Shown here: piece by piece, positions 8,742 through 18,242 of the stretch
How positions within the stretch are numbered: position 1 is the stretch's first letter
Layout: every line of letters begins with the position of its first letter
Origin: Methylotenera sp.
Lineage (GTDB): Bacteria; Pseudomonadota; Gammaproteobacteria; Burkholderiales; Methylophilaceae
Reading direction: 5' to 3'
NCBI RefSeq assembly: GCF_013141425.1
Contig: NZ_JABFRA010000024.1
Location: forward strand, 1-40,302
Length of the DNA: 40,302 bases
The notes under the pieces: model-generated
Told to the model about the DNA's origin: nothing
Database searches by the model: none
The model's input: the letters and a program-made list of their open reading frames with translations, nothing else
Position numbers and translations under genes: made by a program

Positions 8742-10056
8742 AGCGTAAAGCCTCGGCAGGGTTTATTTTACTTGCGCGCCAGCTAGGATAAAGTGTGGCG
8801 AACAAGCTTAAGATAAAGGACACAATCACTATCGTAATCACATCCAACCAAACCAGTTCAGAAGGTACCTCGCTAATTTGGTAGACATCTTTTTCTAAAA
8901 ACTGAACATGAAACAAGCCTTCAATAAATGGAATAATCACATCAATATTTAACGCGATAAGAATGCCAAAAAATGCGCCAAGAATAGTACCAATCATGCC
9001 GATCAACGCGCCCTGCACGATGAAAATCAACATAATACTGCCTGGGCTGGCGCCAAAGGTACGCATAATCGCTATGTCAGCGCGCTTGTCCGTCACCGCC
9101 ATTACCAGTGTAGACACGATATTAAACGCCGCTACCGCCACGATGAGCGTGAGGATAATAAACATCACGCGTTTTTCCATTTTAATGGCTTTAAAAAGAT
9201 TACTTTGTTGCTGCGTCCAATCAAAAGCGTAATAAGTGCCGTTGGGATTCGGCGGATTATTCAGCGAAGCCGAATATTCCTGCGCCACTTGCGGCGCAAT
9301 AAATAAATCATCCAACTTTAAACGCACCCCAGAAACCGCATCGCCCATGCGATATAGCTTGGCGGCATCTTCCATGTGTATCAGAGCCAGCCCCGCATCG
9401 TATTGCTGCATACCCGCCTGAAACAACCCAACCACGGTAAATTGTTTCAAGCGCGGCACCACGCCTGTCGGCGTAAACTGCCCCTGTGGCGCCATCACAA
9501 CAACTTTATCGCCCATTTGCGCGCCTAAGTTGTAGGCTAAATCTGCCCCCAAAATAATGCCAAACTCACCTGCGCGTAAGTCATTTAGATTGCCGACTTT
9601 CATGTTTTTGCCCAAGTCAGCCACTTTATCTTCTGCCGCTGGCAAAATACCGCGAATAATCGCCCCTTGCACGCCTTGCCCATAGCTCAGCATCGCCTGC
9701 GCCGTGATATAAGGCGCACTTGCTAGCACATGTTCACGCTTAAACGAAGATTCGTAAATGGTTCGCCAATCCTCCAGTAAGTTATTGGTGCCTGTGATTT
9801 CCACATGCGATGCCACGCCCAAAATGCGCGCCCGCAAATCTTTCTGAAAACCATTCATCACCGATAGCACAACAATTAATGCCGCAACCCCAAGCGCAAT
9901 ACCAATCATACTGGTGAGTGAAATAAATGAAATAAAATGGTTATTTCGCTTTGCCCGCGTGTAGCGCATGCCAACAAAGAGTTCATAACCGACCAGATTG
10001 GAAATTCCTGATTCAAGATACAAGGCATGCAGGAACGATTTTATTTTTTTCAACAT
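8734..10056 (-). CDS. lolC: lipoprotein-releasing system membrane protein LolC/LolE
   Basis: Membrane subunit of the lipoprotein-release ABC transporter. The 440-aa protein has an N-terminal helix with [20 protein letters not shown] (about 42-61), a large periplasmic domain (about 70-300), then three helices and the C-terminal FtsX-type sequence [16 protein letters not shown]. Only one LolC/E gene is present next to lolD. It has about 25 residues before the usual family N-terminus. The ATG at 10056 lacks a Shine-Dalgarno, but an extended -10 (TG-T-TAGAAT) ends 7 bp before it, so the mRNA may be leaderless. Confidence 0.94.
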   Translation of the reverse strand: MLKKIKSFLHALYLESGISNLVGYELFVGMRYTRAKRNNHFISFISLTSMIGIALGVAALIVVLSVMNGFQKDLRARILGVASHVEITGTNNLLEDWRTIYESSFKREHVLASAPYITAQAMLSYGQGVQGAIIRGILPAAEDKVADLGKNMKVGNLNDLRAGEFGIILGADLAYNLGAQMGDKVVVMAPQGQFTPTGVVPRLKQFTVVGLFQAGMQQYDAGLALIHMEDAAKLYRMGDAVSGVRLKLDDLFIAPQVAQEYSASLNNPPNPNGTYYAFDWTQQQSNLFKAIKMEKRVMFIILTLIVAVAAFNIVSTLVMAVTDKRADIAIMRTFGASPGSIMLIFIVQGALIGMIGTILGAFFGILIALNIDVIIPFIEGLFHVQFLEKDVYQISEVPSELVWLDVITIVIVSFILSLFATLYPSWRASKINPAEALRYE

Positions 10057-10063
10057 AGGCTAA

Positions 10064-10072
10064 ATTCTAACA
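10064..10072 (-). promoter_or_regulatory. extended -10 element abutting lolC
   Basis: On the minus strand TG (10071-10072), one base, then TAGAAT (10064-10069) end 7 bp before the lolC ATG. Transcription would be expected to start at or next to the start codon. A weak -35 (TTTAAG, 10087-10092) is correctly spaced. Confidence 0.4.
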
Positions 10073-10217
10073 GGGTTAGCGATTTGCTTAAAAACTTAAT
10101 TCCGTGTGAAGTTATTGCGCTTAAAACTAATGTGTTCATGCAAAACGATATTTAAGAAATTTATAGTCAATATTTCGAAACATACTCGGCTACGTACCAA
10201 CTTGTGCAGAAACATAC

Positions 10218-10265
10218 AAAAACGATGCCCTGCAAGCCCCATGGATATTGGTTCGCAGGGCATCG
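10218..10265 (-). terminator. intrinsic terminator of cbbY; copy 1 of the AATATCCATG stem-loop family
   Basis: On the minus strand an 11-bp perfect stem (CGATGCCCTGC at 10255-10265 paired with GCAGGGCATCG at 10223-10233) is followed directly by TTTTT (10218-10222), the standard intrinsic-terminator form. It lies about 75 bp downstream of the cbbY stop. The stem continues past a G-T and an A-T pair and an A/C mismatch to two C-G pairs, and closes on the loop AATATCCATGG. The same internal mismatch and loop core recur at 33102-33140 and 36231-36269. Confidence 0.8.
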
Positions 10266-10340
10266 GTTCCTAAAAGCTATCTATCCAAAAAATCCATCGT
10301 TTAAATTAGAGCAAGCTCTCATTACTCAATATCAAAGGTT

Positions 10341-11087
10341 TTAAAGTTTGGCCAAGCCCAACAAGCTTAGATAGCGTTCACGATACAAACTGCCATGCAA
10401 TACTTGGCAAGGGTTTTCTGGCTCGCCAAGGTCACTCAACACCAATGCTGCTCCAGTAAAATCGTGGTTCACTGTGTAGTCATTGATGGTTATCACTGTT
10501 TTTATACCAGCGCCTAGGCTTGATTTCAAACCATTTTCCGAATCTTCAAAAGCAAGGCACTCATCCGCGCTAAGTTGCAACTTTTTTAGTGCACACAAGT
10601 AAATATCCGGTGCAGGTTTTTTGGCGGGGACAATATCGCCCGCCGCTATTACTTCAAACCAGTTGAGTGAATCTTCACCTAAAGTATAGTTTAGTAGCGC
10701 CGTCACGTTTTCGGGTGTTGTGGTGGTTGCAATTGCCAGCTTTAAGCCTGCTTCTTTGGCTTCCTGTAACAAACGCTTCACACCAGGCCGCAAGGGGATT
10801 TTTCCAGTGGCTAATAATTCAGTATAAATACGCGTTTTCGCTTGGTGCAATTCAGCAATCATATCAGCAAGATTTACGTCATTTTTCAGTGCTGGCTTGT
10901 AGCGCTCAATAAAAAATCGAATGCGCTCTTTACCGCCCGTAACGGCAAGCAATTCACCATAAAGCGCCACATCCCAACGCCAATCCAAACCAGTCTGTTT
11001 AAACGCTTGGTTAAAGGCAGGCCGATGCCCATCGCGTTCGGTATCTGAGAGTGTGCCATCCACATCAAAAATGAGTGCTTTAATCAC
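10341..11087 (-). CDS. cbbY: HAD-superfamily phosphatase, CbbY-like
   Basis: Cytoplasmic haloacid-dehalogenase-type hydrolase (248 aa) with the nucleophile motif FDVDGTLSDTERDGH (about 8-22), a helical cap containing TGGKERI, motif II TTTTPENV, the conserved lysine in KKPAPDIYLCAL, and motif IV FEDSENGLKSS. It resembles CbbY of Calvin-cycle and methylotrophic bacteria, which dephosphorylates xylulose-1,5-bisphosphate, but substrate cannot be assigned from sequence alone; beta-phosphoglucomutase-like or phosphoglycolate activity remain possible. The start is a GTG at 11087 with AGGA 5 bp upstream. It is monocistronic, divergent from ribE, and has a strong terminator. Confidence 0.88.
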   Translation of the reverse strand: MIKALIFDVDGTLSDTERDGHRPAFNQAFKQTGLDWRWDVALYGELLAVTGGKERIRFFIERYKPALKNDVNLADMIAELHQAKTRIYTELLATGKIPLRPGVKRLLQEAKEAGLKLAIATTTTPENVTALLNYTLGEDSLNWFEVIAAGDIVPAKKPAPDIYLCALKKLQLSADECLAFEDSENGLKSSLGAGIKTVITINDYTVNHDFTGAALVLSDLGEPENPCQVLHGSLYRERYLSLLGLAKL

Positions 11088-11183
11088 AATTATCCTAACG
11101 ACGAATCGAATTTTTAAGTTAGCAAAGTATGTCGCAACATTTCACCTTACGTCAATCAGCATATTGCCACCAAGTCACGCAAC

Positions 11184-11197
11184 AAGTCTGATAAAAT
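11184..11197 (+). promoter_or_regulatory. extended -10 element abutting ribE
   Basis: TG-A-TAAAAT, with TAAAAT at 11192-11197, ends 6 bp before the ribE ATG. There is no well-spaced -35 and no Shine-Dalgarno, so this fits an extended -10 promoter producing a leaderless or near-leaderless mRNA. The short gap (116 bp to cbbY) also leaves no room for a canonical FMN riboswitch, and none was seen. Confidence 0.4.
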
Positions 11198-11203
11198 TAC
11201 GCC

Positions 11204-11800
11204 ATGTTTACTGGCATCATACAGACCATAGGTCAAATCGAGTGCGTTAGCCCCTTGGGGGAAGACGTTAAACTCAACATCAATTGCGCAGGCCTTGGCA
11301 TGCAAGACGTTAAAACTGGCGATAGCATCGCTGTTAATGGCGTTTGCCTGACGGCAGTGAATTTCAACAACACGCATTTTGAAGCGCACGTGTCGAAAGA
11401 AACTTTATCTGTAACCGCGGGTTTAAATAAACCACAAGCGGTCAACCTAGAAAAAGCCTTACGGCTGAACGATAGGCTGGGCGGCCATTTGGTGAGCGGT
11501 CATGTAGATGGCGTGGGCGAAGTAGTACTTTTTGAAGCATTAGGTGATTGCTGGAAATTAGACATACGCGCGCCGCATGCCATTTCAAAATACATCGCGG
11601 TGAAGGGTTCAATCGGCGTCAATGGCGTTAGCCTAACCGTCAACACCATTACGGCAGATGTATTCAGCATTAACTTAATTCCACACACGCTTGAAAATAC
11701 CACCTTAAATTTATTGCAAGCAGGCAGTTTGGTGAATCTGGAAGTTGACCAAATCGCCCGCTACGTGGAGCGCATGACGCTTTGGGCGCAAGAATACTAA
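11204..11800 (+). CDS. ribE: riboflavin synthase alpha chain
   Basis: Converts two molecules of 6,7-dimethyl-8-ribityllumazine into riboflavin plus a pyrimidine. The 198-aa protein shows the family's two lumazine-binding repeats. The first begins MFTGIIQTIGQIE and contains GDSIAVNGVCLTA; the second contains GHLVSGHVDGVGEV and IGVNGVSLTV. It is followed directly by ribB, with the GTG of ribB 27 bp after this stop. Lumazine synthase (ribH) and nusB, which often accompany these genes, are not in the window. Confidence 0.97.
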   Translation: MFTGIIQTIGQIECVSPLGEDVKLNINCAGLGMQDVKTGDSIAVNGVCLTAVNFNNTHFEAHVSKETLSVTAGLNKPQAVNLEKALRLNDRLGGHLVSGHVDGVGEVVLFEALGDCWKLDIRAPHAISKYIAVKGSIGVNGVSLTVNTITADVFSINLIPHTLENTTLNLLQAGSLVNLEVDQIARYVERMTLWAQEY

Positions 11801-11826
11801 CAAACTATAGGATAAAAAATAATAAA

Positions 11827-12933
11827 GTGACTATAAGCAGCGCAAAAGAAATTATTGAAGAAATCAAACATGGCCGTATGGTGGTGTTGGTGGACGACGA
11901 AAACCGCGAAAACGAAGGTGATTTAGTCTTAGCCGCCGAGTTTGCAACGGCTGAACATATCAACTTTATGGCGAAATATGGGCGTGGCTTGATTTGCTTA
12001 ACACTGACCGAAGCACGTTGCCACCAGCTAAACCTGACTAAAATGGTACAGCAGAATGGTGCGCGCATGGGCACCAATTTTACTGTTTCGATTGAGGCGG
12101 CTGAAGGTGTTACTACCGGCATCTCCGCGGCAGACCGTGCCCGTACTGTGCAAGCGGCGGTTGCCAAAAATGTTAAGCCACAAGACATTGTCAGCCCAGG
12201 GCATATTTTCCCCCTTGCTGCGATGGATGGCGGTGTATTAGTACGCGCTGGCCACACCGAAGCGGGCTGTGATTTAGCGCAACTTGCTGGGCTTGAACCC
12301 GCCAGTGTTATTTGTGAGATTCTTAAAGATGACGGCAGCATGGCGCGCGTGCCTGATTTAAAACTATTTGCCGCTGAACATGGTTTAAAAATCGGCACGA
12401 TTGCAGATTTGATTCAACATCGCGCGCAAACTGAACGCTTGGTTGAACGTGCTGCCGAGCGCACGATACAAACACCTTACGGCGAACTAAAATTAATTGC
12501 CTATCGCGATAAAATCGCTAAAGAAACCCATCTGGTTTTAATTAAAGGAACACCCTCGCCAGAAAAAGAAACCTTGGTGCGCGTGCATGAGCCACTCTCC
12601 ATATTTGATTTGCTCGACAGCTCAAGCTGCTCGCATAGCTGGAATACTTTAGAGGCCATGCAAGTAATTGCCAAGGCAGAATCTGGGGTCATTGTGCTAT
12701 TGCATCAGCAAGAAACAGGCGAAGCAATTATTGAACGCATTCAAGGAGCAGATGAACCAGTGCGCATCAACCAAGAATTGCGTACCTACGGCATCGGTTC
12801 CCAAATACTGCTCGATTGCGGCGTAGGTAAAATGAAACTGCTTGCCACCCCCCGCAAAATGCCAAGTATGGCAGGCTTTGGCCTAGAGGTGACAGGCTAT
12901 TTAGAAGCGCCCAACACCCACGGAATATCGTGA
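11827..12933 (+). CDS. ribB: 3,4-dihydroxy-2-butanone 4-phosphate synthase with degenerate GTP cyclohydrolase II-like domain (RibBX type)
   Basis: The N-terminal half (about 200 aa) is a full DHBP synthase with DDENRENEGDL (Mg/substrate loop) and RAGHTEAGCDLAQLAG. It makes the four-carbon precursor of riboflavin from ribulose 5-phosphate. The C-terminal half aligns with GTP cyclohydrolase II, but the zinc ligands are gone: where RibA has RVHSEC...RCDCG this protein has RVHEPLSIFDLLDSSSCSHS. It is therefore unlikely to open GTP, and a separate ribA is needed elsewhere. A GTG at 11827 is chosen because MTISSAKEI matches the family start. An upstream in-frame TTG at 11782 would overlap ribE and add 15 atypical residues. 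AGGA lies 14 bp upstream, a long spacing. Confidence 0.93.
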   Translation: MTISSAKEIIEEIKHGRMVVLVDDENRENEGDLVLAAEFATAEHINFMAKYGRGLICLTLTEARCHQLNLTKMVQQNGARMGTNFTVSIEAAEGVTTGISAADRARTVQAAVAKNVKPQDIVSPGHIFPLAAMDGGVLVRAGHTEAGCDLAQLAGLEPASVICEILKDDGSMARVPDLKLFAAEHGLKIGTIADLIQHRAQTERLVERAAERTIQTPYGELKLIAYRDKIAKETHLVLIKGTPSPEKETLVRVHEPLSIFDLLDSSSCSHSWNTLEAMQVIAKAESGVIVLLHQQETGEAIIERIQGADEPVRINQELRTYGIGSQILLDCGVGKMKLLATPRKMPSMAGFGLEVTGYLEAPNTHGIS

Positions 12934-12950
12934 TTATAATCAACTTGATA

Positions 12951-12959
12951 TGTTAGAAT
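12951..12959 (+). promoter_or_regulatory. extended -10 element at the yqgE start
   Basis: TG-T-TAGAAT (12951-12959) sits just before the annotated ATG (12961) and 7 bp before an in-frame TTG (12967). The arrangement is the same as upstream of lolC. If it is used, the ATG would be outside the transcript and the TTG would be the start. Confidence 0.3.
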
Positions 12960-12960
12960 A

Positions 12961-13545
12961 ATGCCATTGGAAAACATCAATCTCACCGGTCACTTTCTCA
13001 TCGCGATGCCCGCCATGACAGACCCGTTTTTTGCAAAATCTGTCACCTTTATCTGCACGCACAATCAAGACGGCGCTATGGGAGTGATGATTAACCGGCC
13101 GACCGACATCACCTACGACACGATTTTTGAAAAAATCAAAGTAGAGCTACTCAATACGGCGGTTGCAGACCAGCCCGTGCTGTATGGCGGACCAGTACAA
13201 CCCGAACGCGGTTTTGTGTTGCACGAAACTGCAGCGGGCGAATGGGATAGCACCATCACCATTGCTGAAAACACCGCGCTAACCACTTCAAAAGACATTC
13301 TAGAATCCGTTGCGATTGGCTCTGGGCCAGCAAAAATGTTGCTTACCTTGGGTTACGCCGGTTGGACACCAGGCCAACTTGAAGAAGAAATCAAGCAAAA
13401 CTCCTGGCTATCGGTGCAAGCAAAAGATGTCGCAACGCTGCATAAAATACTCTATGAAACAGATTATGACGAAAAACTCAGCGCAACTTTAGCCTTGTTA
13501 GGGGTAGACCCTGCGATGCTTTCTGACGTGGCGGGACACGCCTGA
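12961..13545 (+). CDS. yqgE: YqgE/AlgH family protein (UPF0301)
   Basis: A 194-aa member of the UPF0301/DUF179 family, with the conserved N-terminal block NLTGHFLIAMPAMTDPFF, then ICTHNQDGAMGVMINRP, LYGGPVQPERGFVLH and the C-terminal LGYAGWTPGQLEEEI. Its biochemical role is not settled; the family was linked to alginate regulation in Pseudomonas (AlgH). The yqgE-ruvX pair followed by pyrR-pyrB-pyrC' matches the Pseudomonas order. The stop codon overlaps the ruvX start by one base. An in-frame TTG at 12967 is an alternative start. Confidence 0.94.
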   Translation: MPLENINLTGHFLIAMPAMTDPFFAKSVTFICTHNQDGAMGVMINRPTDITYDTIFEKIKVELLNTAVADQPVLYGGPVQPERGFVLHETAAGEWDSTITIAENTALTTSKDILESVAIGSGPAKMLLTLGYAGWTPGQLEEEIKQNSWLSVQAKDVATLHKILYETDYDEKLSATLALLGVDPAMLSDVAGHA

Positions 13546-14039
13546 TGGTAAAAAATCCCAATATTCTGCCAACTGCACACGGCCAGATTATTGATAATGA
13601 AAATGTTTACGATGCAAAAATAGTACTCGCCAGCACCGCGCTGAGTTTTGACTTTGGTGAGCAGCGGATTGGCGTGGCCGTGGGCGAGCATGTTTTAGCG
13701 AACGCCAACCCGCTCACCACGATTGATAACGAAAGCAATGAAGTACGCTTTCAGGCGATAAGCAAACTCATTAACGAATGGCAGCCAAAATTACTTATTG
13801 TTGGTTTGCCCTTAAGTTTAGACGGGGCGGAGACGAATGTGACGCAGCTTTGCAAAAAGTTTGCCAGGCGGCTTAACGGCCGCTTTAATTTGCCTGTCAT
13901 ACTGATTGATGAGCGTTACAGCTCAGTTGAGGCGAGCGAGCGGCTTAAGCAAACAGGTGTTAAAGGTCGCGCGCAAAAAACCATGCTTGACCAAGTAGCC
14001 GCACAAACCATATTGCAGAGTTACTTTGATAGCTTGTAA
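13545..14039 (+). CDS. ruvX: YqgF/RuvX family RNase H-fold nuclease (pre-16S rRNA processing / Holliday junction resolvase-like)
   Basis: A 164-aa RNase H-fold protein. The first acidic motif is LSFDFGEQRIGVAVGE (about 33-48), followed by LLIVGLPLSLDG, then the second acidic residue in LIDERYSSVEA, and a C-terminal DQVAAQTIL carrying the last aspartate. E. coli YqgF is implicated in 16S rRNA 5' maturation. About 30 residues precede the first motif, which usually lies near residue 10. The ATG shares a base with the yqgE stop, supporting a coupled start; an internal start closer to the motif cannot be excluded. Confidence 0.94.
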   Translation: MVKNPNILPTAHGQIIDNENVYDAKIVLASTALSFDFGEQRIGVAVGEHVLANANPLTTIDNESNEVRFQAISKLINEWQPKLLIVGLPLSLDGAETNVTQLCKKFARRLNGRFNLPVILIDERYSSVEASERLKQTGVKGRAQKTMLDQVAAQTILQSYFDSL

Positions 14040-14078
14040 ACTTGAACTTTGGTCATAAAAGATGAGTACATTAAACAA

Positions 14079-14651
14079 ATGAGTTCAAACAACATCAAAC
14101 CAGCAGATAGCCAACTTGCAAGTGCAGAAGAATTACTCAAAACACTTGCCAAAAAACTTCAACCCTTGCTGCAAGCTAATACCGCCTTAGTCGGCATTCA
14201 AAGTGGCGGTGTATGGCTATTGCAAAGACTGCTTGTTTTGCTTGAAAAAGACATAGCAATTCACGCGATTGAACACGGCACGCTGGATGTTTCCTTTTAT
14301 CGGGATGACTACGAAAAGCGCGGCTTAAAAGCAGAAAATCGCCCGAGTCAAATTCCGTTTGATGTGGACAATAAACACATCATCCTCATTGATGACGTTT
14401 TTTATACGGGTCGCACGACCCGCGCCGCCATGAACGAATTGTTCGACTACGGTCGCCCCGCCAGCATTTCACTGGTAGCTCTGGTAAATCGTGGCGGACG
14501 TGAATTGCCTATCGTACCGCAAATCACCGCCGCAGATATTGCTTTAGAGGCCACACAAAATCTGCAATTGGTACAAAATTCAGACGGTCACTTAAGTCTA
14601 GAATTGCAAAGCCTCCCATTACAATCTTCATCAGGGTCTACACCAGAATGA
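14079..14651 (+). CDS. pyrR: PyrR-family uracil phosphoribosyltransferase / pyrimidine regulator
   Basis: A type I phosphoribosyltransferase-fold protein with the PRPP loop [18 protein letters not shown] and the PyrR-type [11 protein letters not shown] segment. In Bacillus PyrR binds UMP and attenuates the pyr operon; in Gram-negative bacteria the regulatory role is less uniform and UPRT activity may dominate. The ATG at 14079 gives about 190 aa. An upstream in-frame TTG at 14049 would add ten residues and is less likely. The gene overlaps pyrB by ATGA (14648-14651). No PyrR-type attenuator was recognised upstream of it. Confidence 0.92.
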   Translation: MSSNNIKPADSQLASAEELLKTLAKKLQPLLQANTALVGIQSGGVWLLQRLLVLLEKDIAIHAIEHGTLDVSFYRDDYEKRGLKAENRPSQIPFDVDNKHIILIDDVFYTGRTTRAAMNELFDYGRPASISLVALVNRGGRELPIVPQITAADIALEATQNLQLVQNSDGHLSLELQSLPLQSSSGSTPE

Positions 14652-15610
14652 ACAACCCGCAACTCGATACTGACGGCCGTTTACGACACCTGCTTTCCAT
14701 TGAAGGCTTACCAAAAAAAATATTGAACCAAATATTAGATACCGCCGAATCCTTTGTAGGCGTGGCGGAACGCGAAGTTAAAAAAGTGCCACTGTTACGT
14801 GGAAAAACGGTTTGCAACCTGTTTTTTGAGAACAGCACCCGCACCCGCACTACTTTTGAAATCGCCGCAAAACGTCTTTCTGCCGACGTGATTAGCCTGA
14901 ATGTTAATACTTCATCGCAATCAAAAGGCGAAACAATCTTAGACACTGTAGATAATTTAATTGCCATGCACGCCGACATGTTTGTCGTACGTCATTCGCA
15001 ATCTGGCGCTGCACACTTTATTGCCAAACACGTACCCAATCATATTCATGTCATTAACGCAGGCGACGGTCGTCACTCGCACCCCACGCAAGGCTTGCTA
15101 GATATGTTCACCATTCGCAAATACAAGCCTGACTTGCACAATTTACGCGTAGCGATTGTCGGCGATGTATTGCATTCACGTGTGGCACGCTCCGAAATTC
15201 ATGCATTAACGACACTTGGCGTGCCAGAAGTACGTGTAATCGCGCCAAAAACACTACTACCAGCCCATGTGGAAAAGCTAGGCGTGCATGTGTTTCACGA
15301 CCTGCAAGCCGGCTTAAAAGACGTGGACGTGGTAATGATGTTGCGCCTACAGAACGAACGCATGAACGGCGCCATGTTGCCAAGCCCACAGGAATATTTT
15401 AAAACCTACGGCCTCACCCAAGAAAAGTTGAATCTGGCAAAACCCGATGCCATCGTGTTGCATCCAGGCCCAATGAACCGTGGCGTTGAAATTGATTCCA
15501 GCGTAGCCGATGGCGCGCAATCTGTGATTTTGCCGCAAGTCACCTATGGAATTGCCATTCGTATGGCGGTCATGGCCATGCTTGCGGGTGGGCAAGGAGG
15601 TCAAGCATGA
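14648..15610 (+). CDS. pyrB: aspartate carbamoyltransferase catalytic subunit
   Basis: Second step of pyrimidine synthesis: carbamoyl phosphate plus aspartate to carbamoyl aspartate. The 320-aa protein has the carbamoyl phosphate loop [13 protein letters not shown] (about 59-71), the SQSKGET loop (about 97-103), the HPTQGLLD motif and [13 protein letters not shown] near the C-terminus. No pyrI is present. Instead it is coupled to pyrC' (4-bp overlap), as in Pseudomonas, where ATCase is a dodecamer of PyrB with a non-catalytic dihydroorotase homologue. Confidence 0.97.
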   Translation: MNNPQLDTDGRLRHLLSIEGLPKKILNQILDTAESFVGVAEREVKKVPLLRGKTVCNLFFENSTRTRTTFEIAAKRLSADVISLNVNTSSQSKGETILDTVDNLIAMHADMFVVRHSQSGAAHFIAKHVPNHIHVINAGDGRHSHPTQGLLDMFTIRKYKPDLHNLRVAIVGDVLHSRVARSEIHALTTLGVPEVRVIAPKTLLPAHVEKLGVHVFHDLQAGLKDVDVVMMLRLQNERMNGAMLPSPQEYFKTYGLTQEKLNLAKPDAIVLHPGPMNRGVEIDSSVADGAQSVILPQVTYGIAIRMAVMAMLAGGQGGQA

Positions 15611-16881
15611 AAATTCAAATCAAAAATGGTCGCGTTATTGACCCAAAAAATAATATCGATCGCCAACAAGATATGTATATTGTGGCGGGTAAAATCGTTT
15701 CCCTCGGAGCAGCACCAGATGGCTTTGTCGCCAATCAAATCATCGATGCCAGTGGTTTAATTGTAAGCCCCGGCTTGGTGGATTTATCGGCCCGACTGCG
15801 CGAACCAGGTAACGAATACAAAGCAACATTAGAAAGTGAATTACAAGCCGCCGTGGCTGGCGGTATCACCAGCCTAGCTTGCCAACCAGACACTAACCCT
15901 GTGTTGGATGAACCTGGTTTGGTGGAAATGTTAAAGCACAGAACCAAACAACTTCACCTTGCGCGCGTTTACCCGCTGGGCGCGCTCACGCGCCAATTGC
16001 AAGGCAAAGAACTAGCCGAAATGGGCGCACTGCGTGACGCAGGCTGTGTTGGCTACTCACAGGCCAATATTGCGATTACCGACACACAAGTGCTATGGCG
16101 CGCTATGGAATACGCCGCGACTTTTGGTTTTACTTTATTTTTACACGCAGAAGAACCCTTTTTGGCCAAAGGTGGGGTTGCGCATGACGGTGAAGTCGCC
16201 AGCCGTCTTGGCTTAAAAGGCATCCCAAGCGCAGCGGAAGCACTTGCACTTGCCAGCATCTTACGCATCGCCAAAGAAACCGGCGCACGTGTGCATATTA
16301 GCCGCTTATCAACGGCGGAAGGCGTAGAAATGATACGTACTGCTAAAAAACAAAACGGCAACATTAGCTGTGATGTAAGCGCCAATCAATTACACCTGAC
16401 AGAACACGATATTGCCTATTTTGATACTAATTGCCACTTAAAGCCGCCCTTACGCAGCCAGCGTGATAAAGACGCATTAAGTGCAGGTTTAAAAGACGGG
16501 ACAATTAACGCGATTTGCTCAGACCACACCCCCGTTGATAACGACGATAAATTAGCCCCTTTTGCCGAAGCGGAAATTGGTGCAACTGGCTTAGAACTCC
16601 TATTAGCCCTCACCCTAAAATGGGCGAAACAGGAAAAAATTGAGATTACTTCAGCCATTGCACGTATCAGCACAAACGCTGCAAAAATATTAGGCATACC
16701 TGCGGGTGATTTATCGGTGAACAGCCAGGCAGATATCTGCATTTTTGATGCCAACGAATACTGGAAAGTAGAACCCAGCGTATTAACAAGCCAAGGCAAA
16801 AACACGCCATTCATTGGGCTGGAAATTGCCGGTAAAGTTAAAACCACTTTAGTGAACGGTCTGGTGGTTTATCAAGCTTAA
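15607..16881 (+). CDS. pyrC': dihydroorotase-like protein PyrC' (probably non-catalytic ATCase subunit)
   Basis: A class I dihydroorotase homologue (424 aa) whose metal site is broken. Where active enzymes have DxHxHLREPG, this protein has [10 protein letters not shown] (59-68), so both histidines are lost. Where active enzymes have a histidine before the VST motif, it has HISRLST (R233). The aspartate of ICSDHTP (D306) and H180 remain. This loss matches the Pseudomonas PyrC' proteins that are required to assemble PyrB but do not catalyse dihydroorotase. Its ATG overlaps the end of pyrB. An active dihydroorotase should be encoded elsewhere. Confidence 0.93.
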   Translation: MKIQIKNGRVIDPKNNIDRQQDMYIVAGKIVSLGAAPDGFVANQIIDASGLIVSPGLVDLSARLREPGNEYKATLESELQAAVAGGITSLACQPDTNPVLDEPGLVEMLKHRTKQLHLARVYPLGALTRQLQGKELAEMGALRDAGCVGYSQANIAITDTQVLWRAMEYAATFGFTLFLHAEEPFLAKGGVAHDGEVASRLGLKGIPSAAEALALASILRIAKETGARVHISRLSTAEGVEMIRTAKKQNGNISCDVSANQLHLTEHDIAYFDTNCHLKPPLRSQRDKDALSAGLKDGTINAICSDHTPVDNDDKLAPFAEAEIGATGLELLLALTLKWAKQEKIEITSAIARISTNAAKILGIPAGDLSVNSQADICIFDANEYWKVEPSVLTSQGKNTPFIGLEIAGKVKTTLVNGLVVYQA

Positions 16882-17037
16882 CTTTTTTGTTTGTGGCTCA
16901 AACAAGCATTCAGTATTGATTCGCTTAAGCCAAGAATGAGGATTAAGTTTTACTCTTTACAAGTTGAGTAAGTCATCCACCACTTAGTGACTGAAAAATA
17001 TAGACGGTTCCGTTCTCTGGTATACGATCAGAAAGTT

Positions 17038-18174
17038 TTATACAATTCCCAAGTTATCCAAACCTATCGATAAATCTTTACCATGCGAAGCCTTGCCATC
17101 TAATTTTATCTTCAACCGGATGTCATTCACAGAATCGGCATTTCGCAAGGTATCTTCGTAGGTAATAATATCCGCCTCGTGCAAATCGAAAAGCGCTTGG
17201 TCAAAAGTTTGCATGCCTAGTTCACGCGATTTGGCAATAATCGATTTAATTTCATGCACATCACCTTTGAAAATCAAATCAGAAATCAGGGGCGAATTCA
17301 GCATCACCTCCATGGCAGCGGCACGGCCCTTGCCTTCTTTTTTCGGGATGAGACGTTGCGAGATAAATGCACGGGTATTTAGCGAAAGATCCATTAGCAG
17401 TTGATGCCTGCGCTCTTCTGGAAAGAAGTTGATGATACGGTCTAAGGCCTGATTGGTACTATTGGCGTGTAGTGTTGCCATACATAAGTGACCCGTTTCA
17501 GCAAAGGCAATCGCATAATCCATGGTTTCGCGATCGCGAATCTCACCAATCAAAATCACATCTGGTGCCTGACGCAGGGTGTTTTTAAGTGCAATGTGCC
17601 AGTTATCGGTATCTACACCGATTTCACGTTGCGTGACTATGCAGTTGATATGCTCGTGCACAAATTCCACAGGGTCTTCAATGGTAATAATATGGCCATA
17701 ACTGTTTTTATTTCGGTAACCGACCATTGCAGCTAAAGAAGTGGACTTGCCAGAGCCCGTACCGCCGACAAAAATCACCAAGCCGCGCTTAGTCATGGCG
17801 ATATCTTTAAGCACTTCAGGCAAACCGAGGTCTTCAAACTCTGGAATTTTGGTGGTAATCGTTCTAAATACCAAGCCGACTGAGCCGCGCTGCACAAAGG
17901 CATTTACCCGAAAACGCGCAACACTTGGAATACCAATTGCAAAATTACATTCGTTGGTTGCATCAAACTCGGTAGTTTGCTTATCGTTCATAATGGAACG
18001 TGAAATTTCACGCGCTTGCTGTGCAGACAGCACCTGACTGCTGACTGGCGTTACTTTTCCATCGATTTTCATCGCGGGTGGAAAGCCTGCAGTGATAAAT
18101 AAATCCGACGCGTTCTTCGCCAGCATCAACCGTAATAAATCAAATACAAACTTTTCTGCCTGACCTTTTTCCAT
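17038..18174 (-). CDS. pilU: type IV pilus retraction ATPase PilU
   Basis: Hexameric cytoplasmic ATPase accessory to PilT in twitching motility and DNA uptake. In 378 aa: an N-terminal PAS-like region ending near 100, Walker A GGTGSGKS (137-144), the Asp box IITIEDPVEFVHEH, Walker B APDVILIGEIRD, and the His box GHLCMATLHANSTNQALDR. The longer C-terminal tail (about 345-378) and the GGTGSGKS variant distinguish it from PilT. It follows pilT on the same strand after 68 bp, the usual pilTU order. Confidence 0.95.
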   Translation of the reverse strand: MEKGQAEKFVFDLLRLMLAKNASDLFITAGFPPAMKIDGKVTPVSSQVLSAQQAREISRSIMNDKQTTEFDATNECNFAIGIPSVARFRVNAFVQRGSVGLVFRTITTKIPEFEDLGLPEVLKDIAMTKRGLVIFVGGTGSGKSTSLAAMVGYRNKNSYGHIITIEDPVEFVHEHINCIVTQREIGVDTDNWHIALKNTLRQAPDVILIGEIRDRETMDYAIAFAETGHLCMATLHANSTNQALDRIINFFPEERRHQLLMDLSLNTRAFISQRLIPKKEGKGRAAAMEVMLNSPLISDLIFKGDVHEIKSIIAKSRELGMQTFDQALFDLHEADIITYEDTLRNADSVNDIRLKIKLDGKASHGKDLSIGLDNLGIV

Positions 18175-18242
18175 TATTCACCCTTAACTTGCATTAATTC
18201 ACTTGCATTAATTCATTAGTTAGCTTAAAAAAATTGTTATGG

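Noticed and set aside
11088-11203. FMN riboswitch ahead of the riboflavin genes
   Set aside because: The gap is only 116 bp and lacks the conserved RFN element blocks.
16885-16905. Palindrome TTGTTTG/CAAACAA between pyrC' and pilU
   Set aside because: The T-run lies before the stem on the plus strand and the minus strand has A instead of T after it, so it is not an intrinsic terminator for either gene.
17001-17015. ACGGTTCCGT palindrome near the pilU stop as a terminator
   Set aside because: Only a four-base stem with essentially no loop; too weak.
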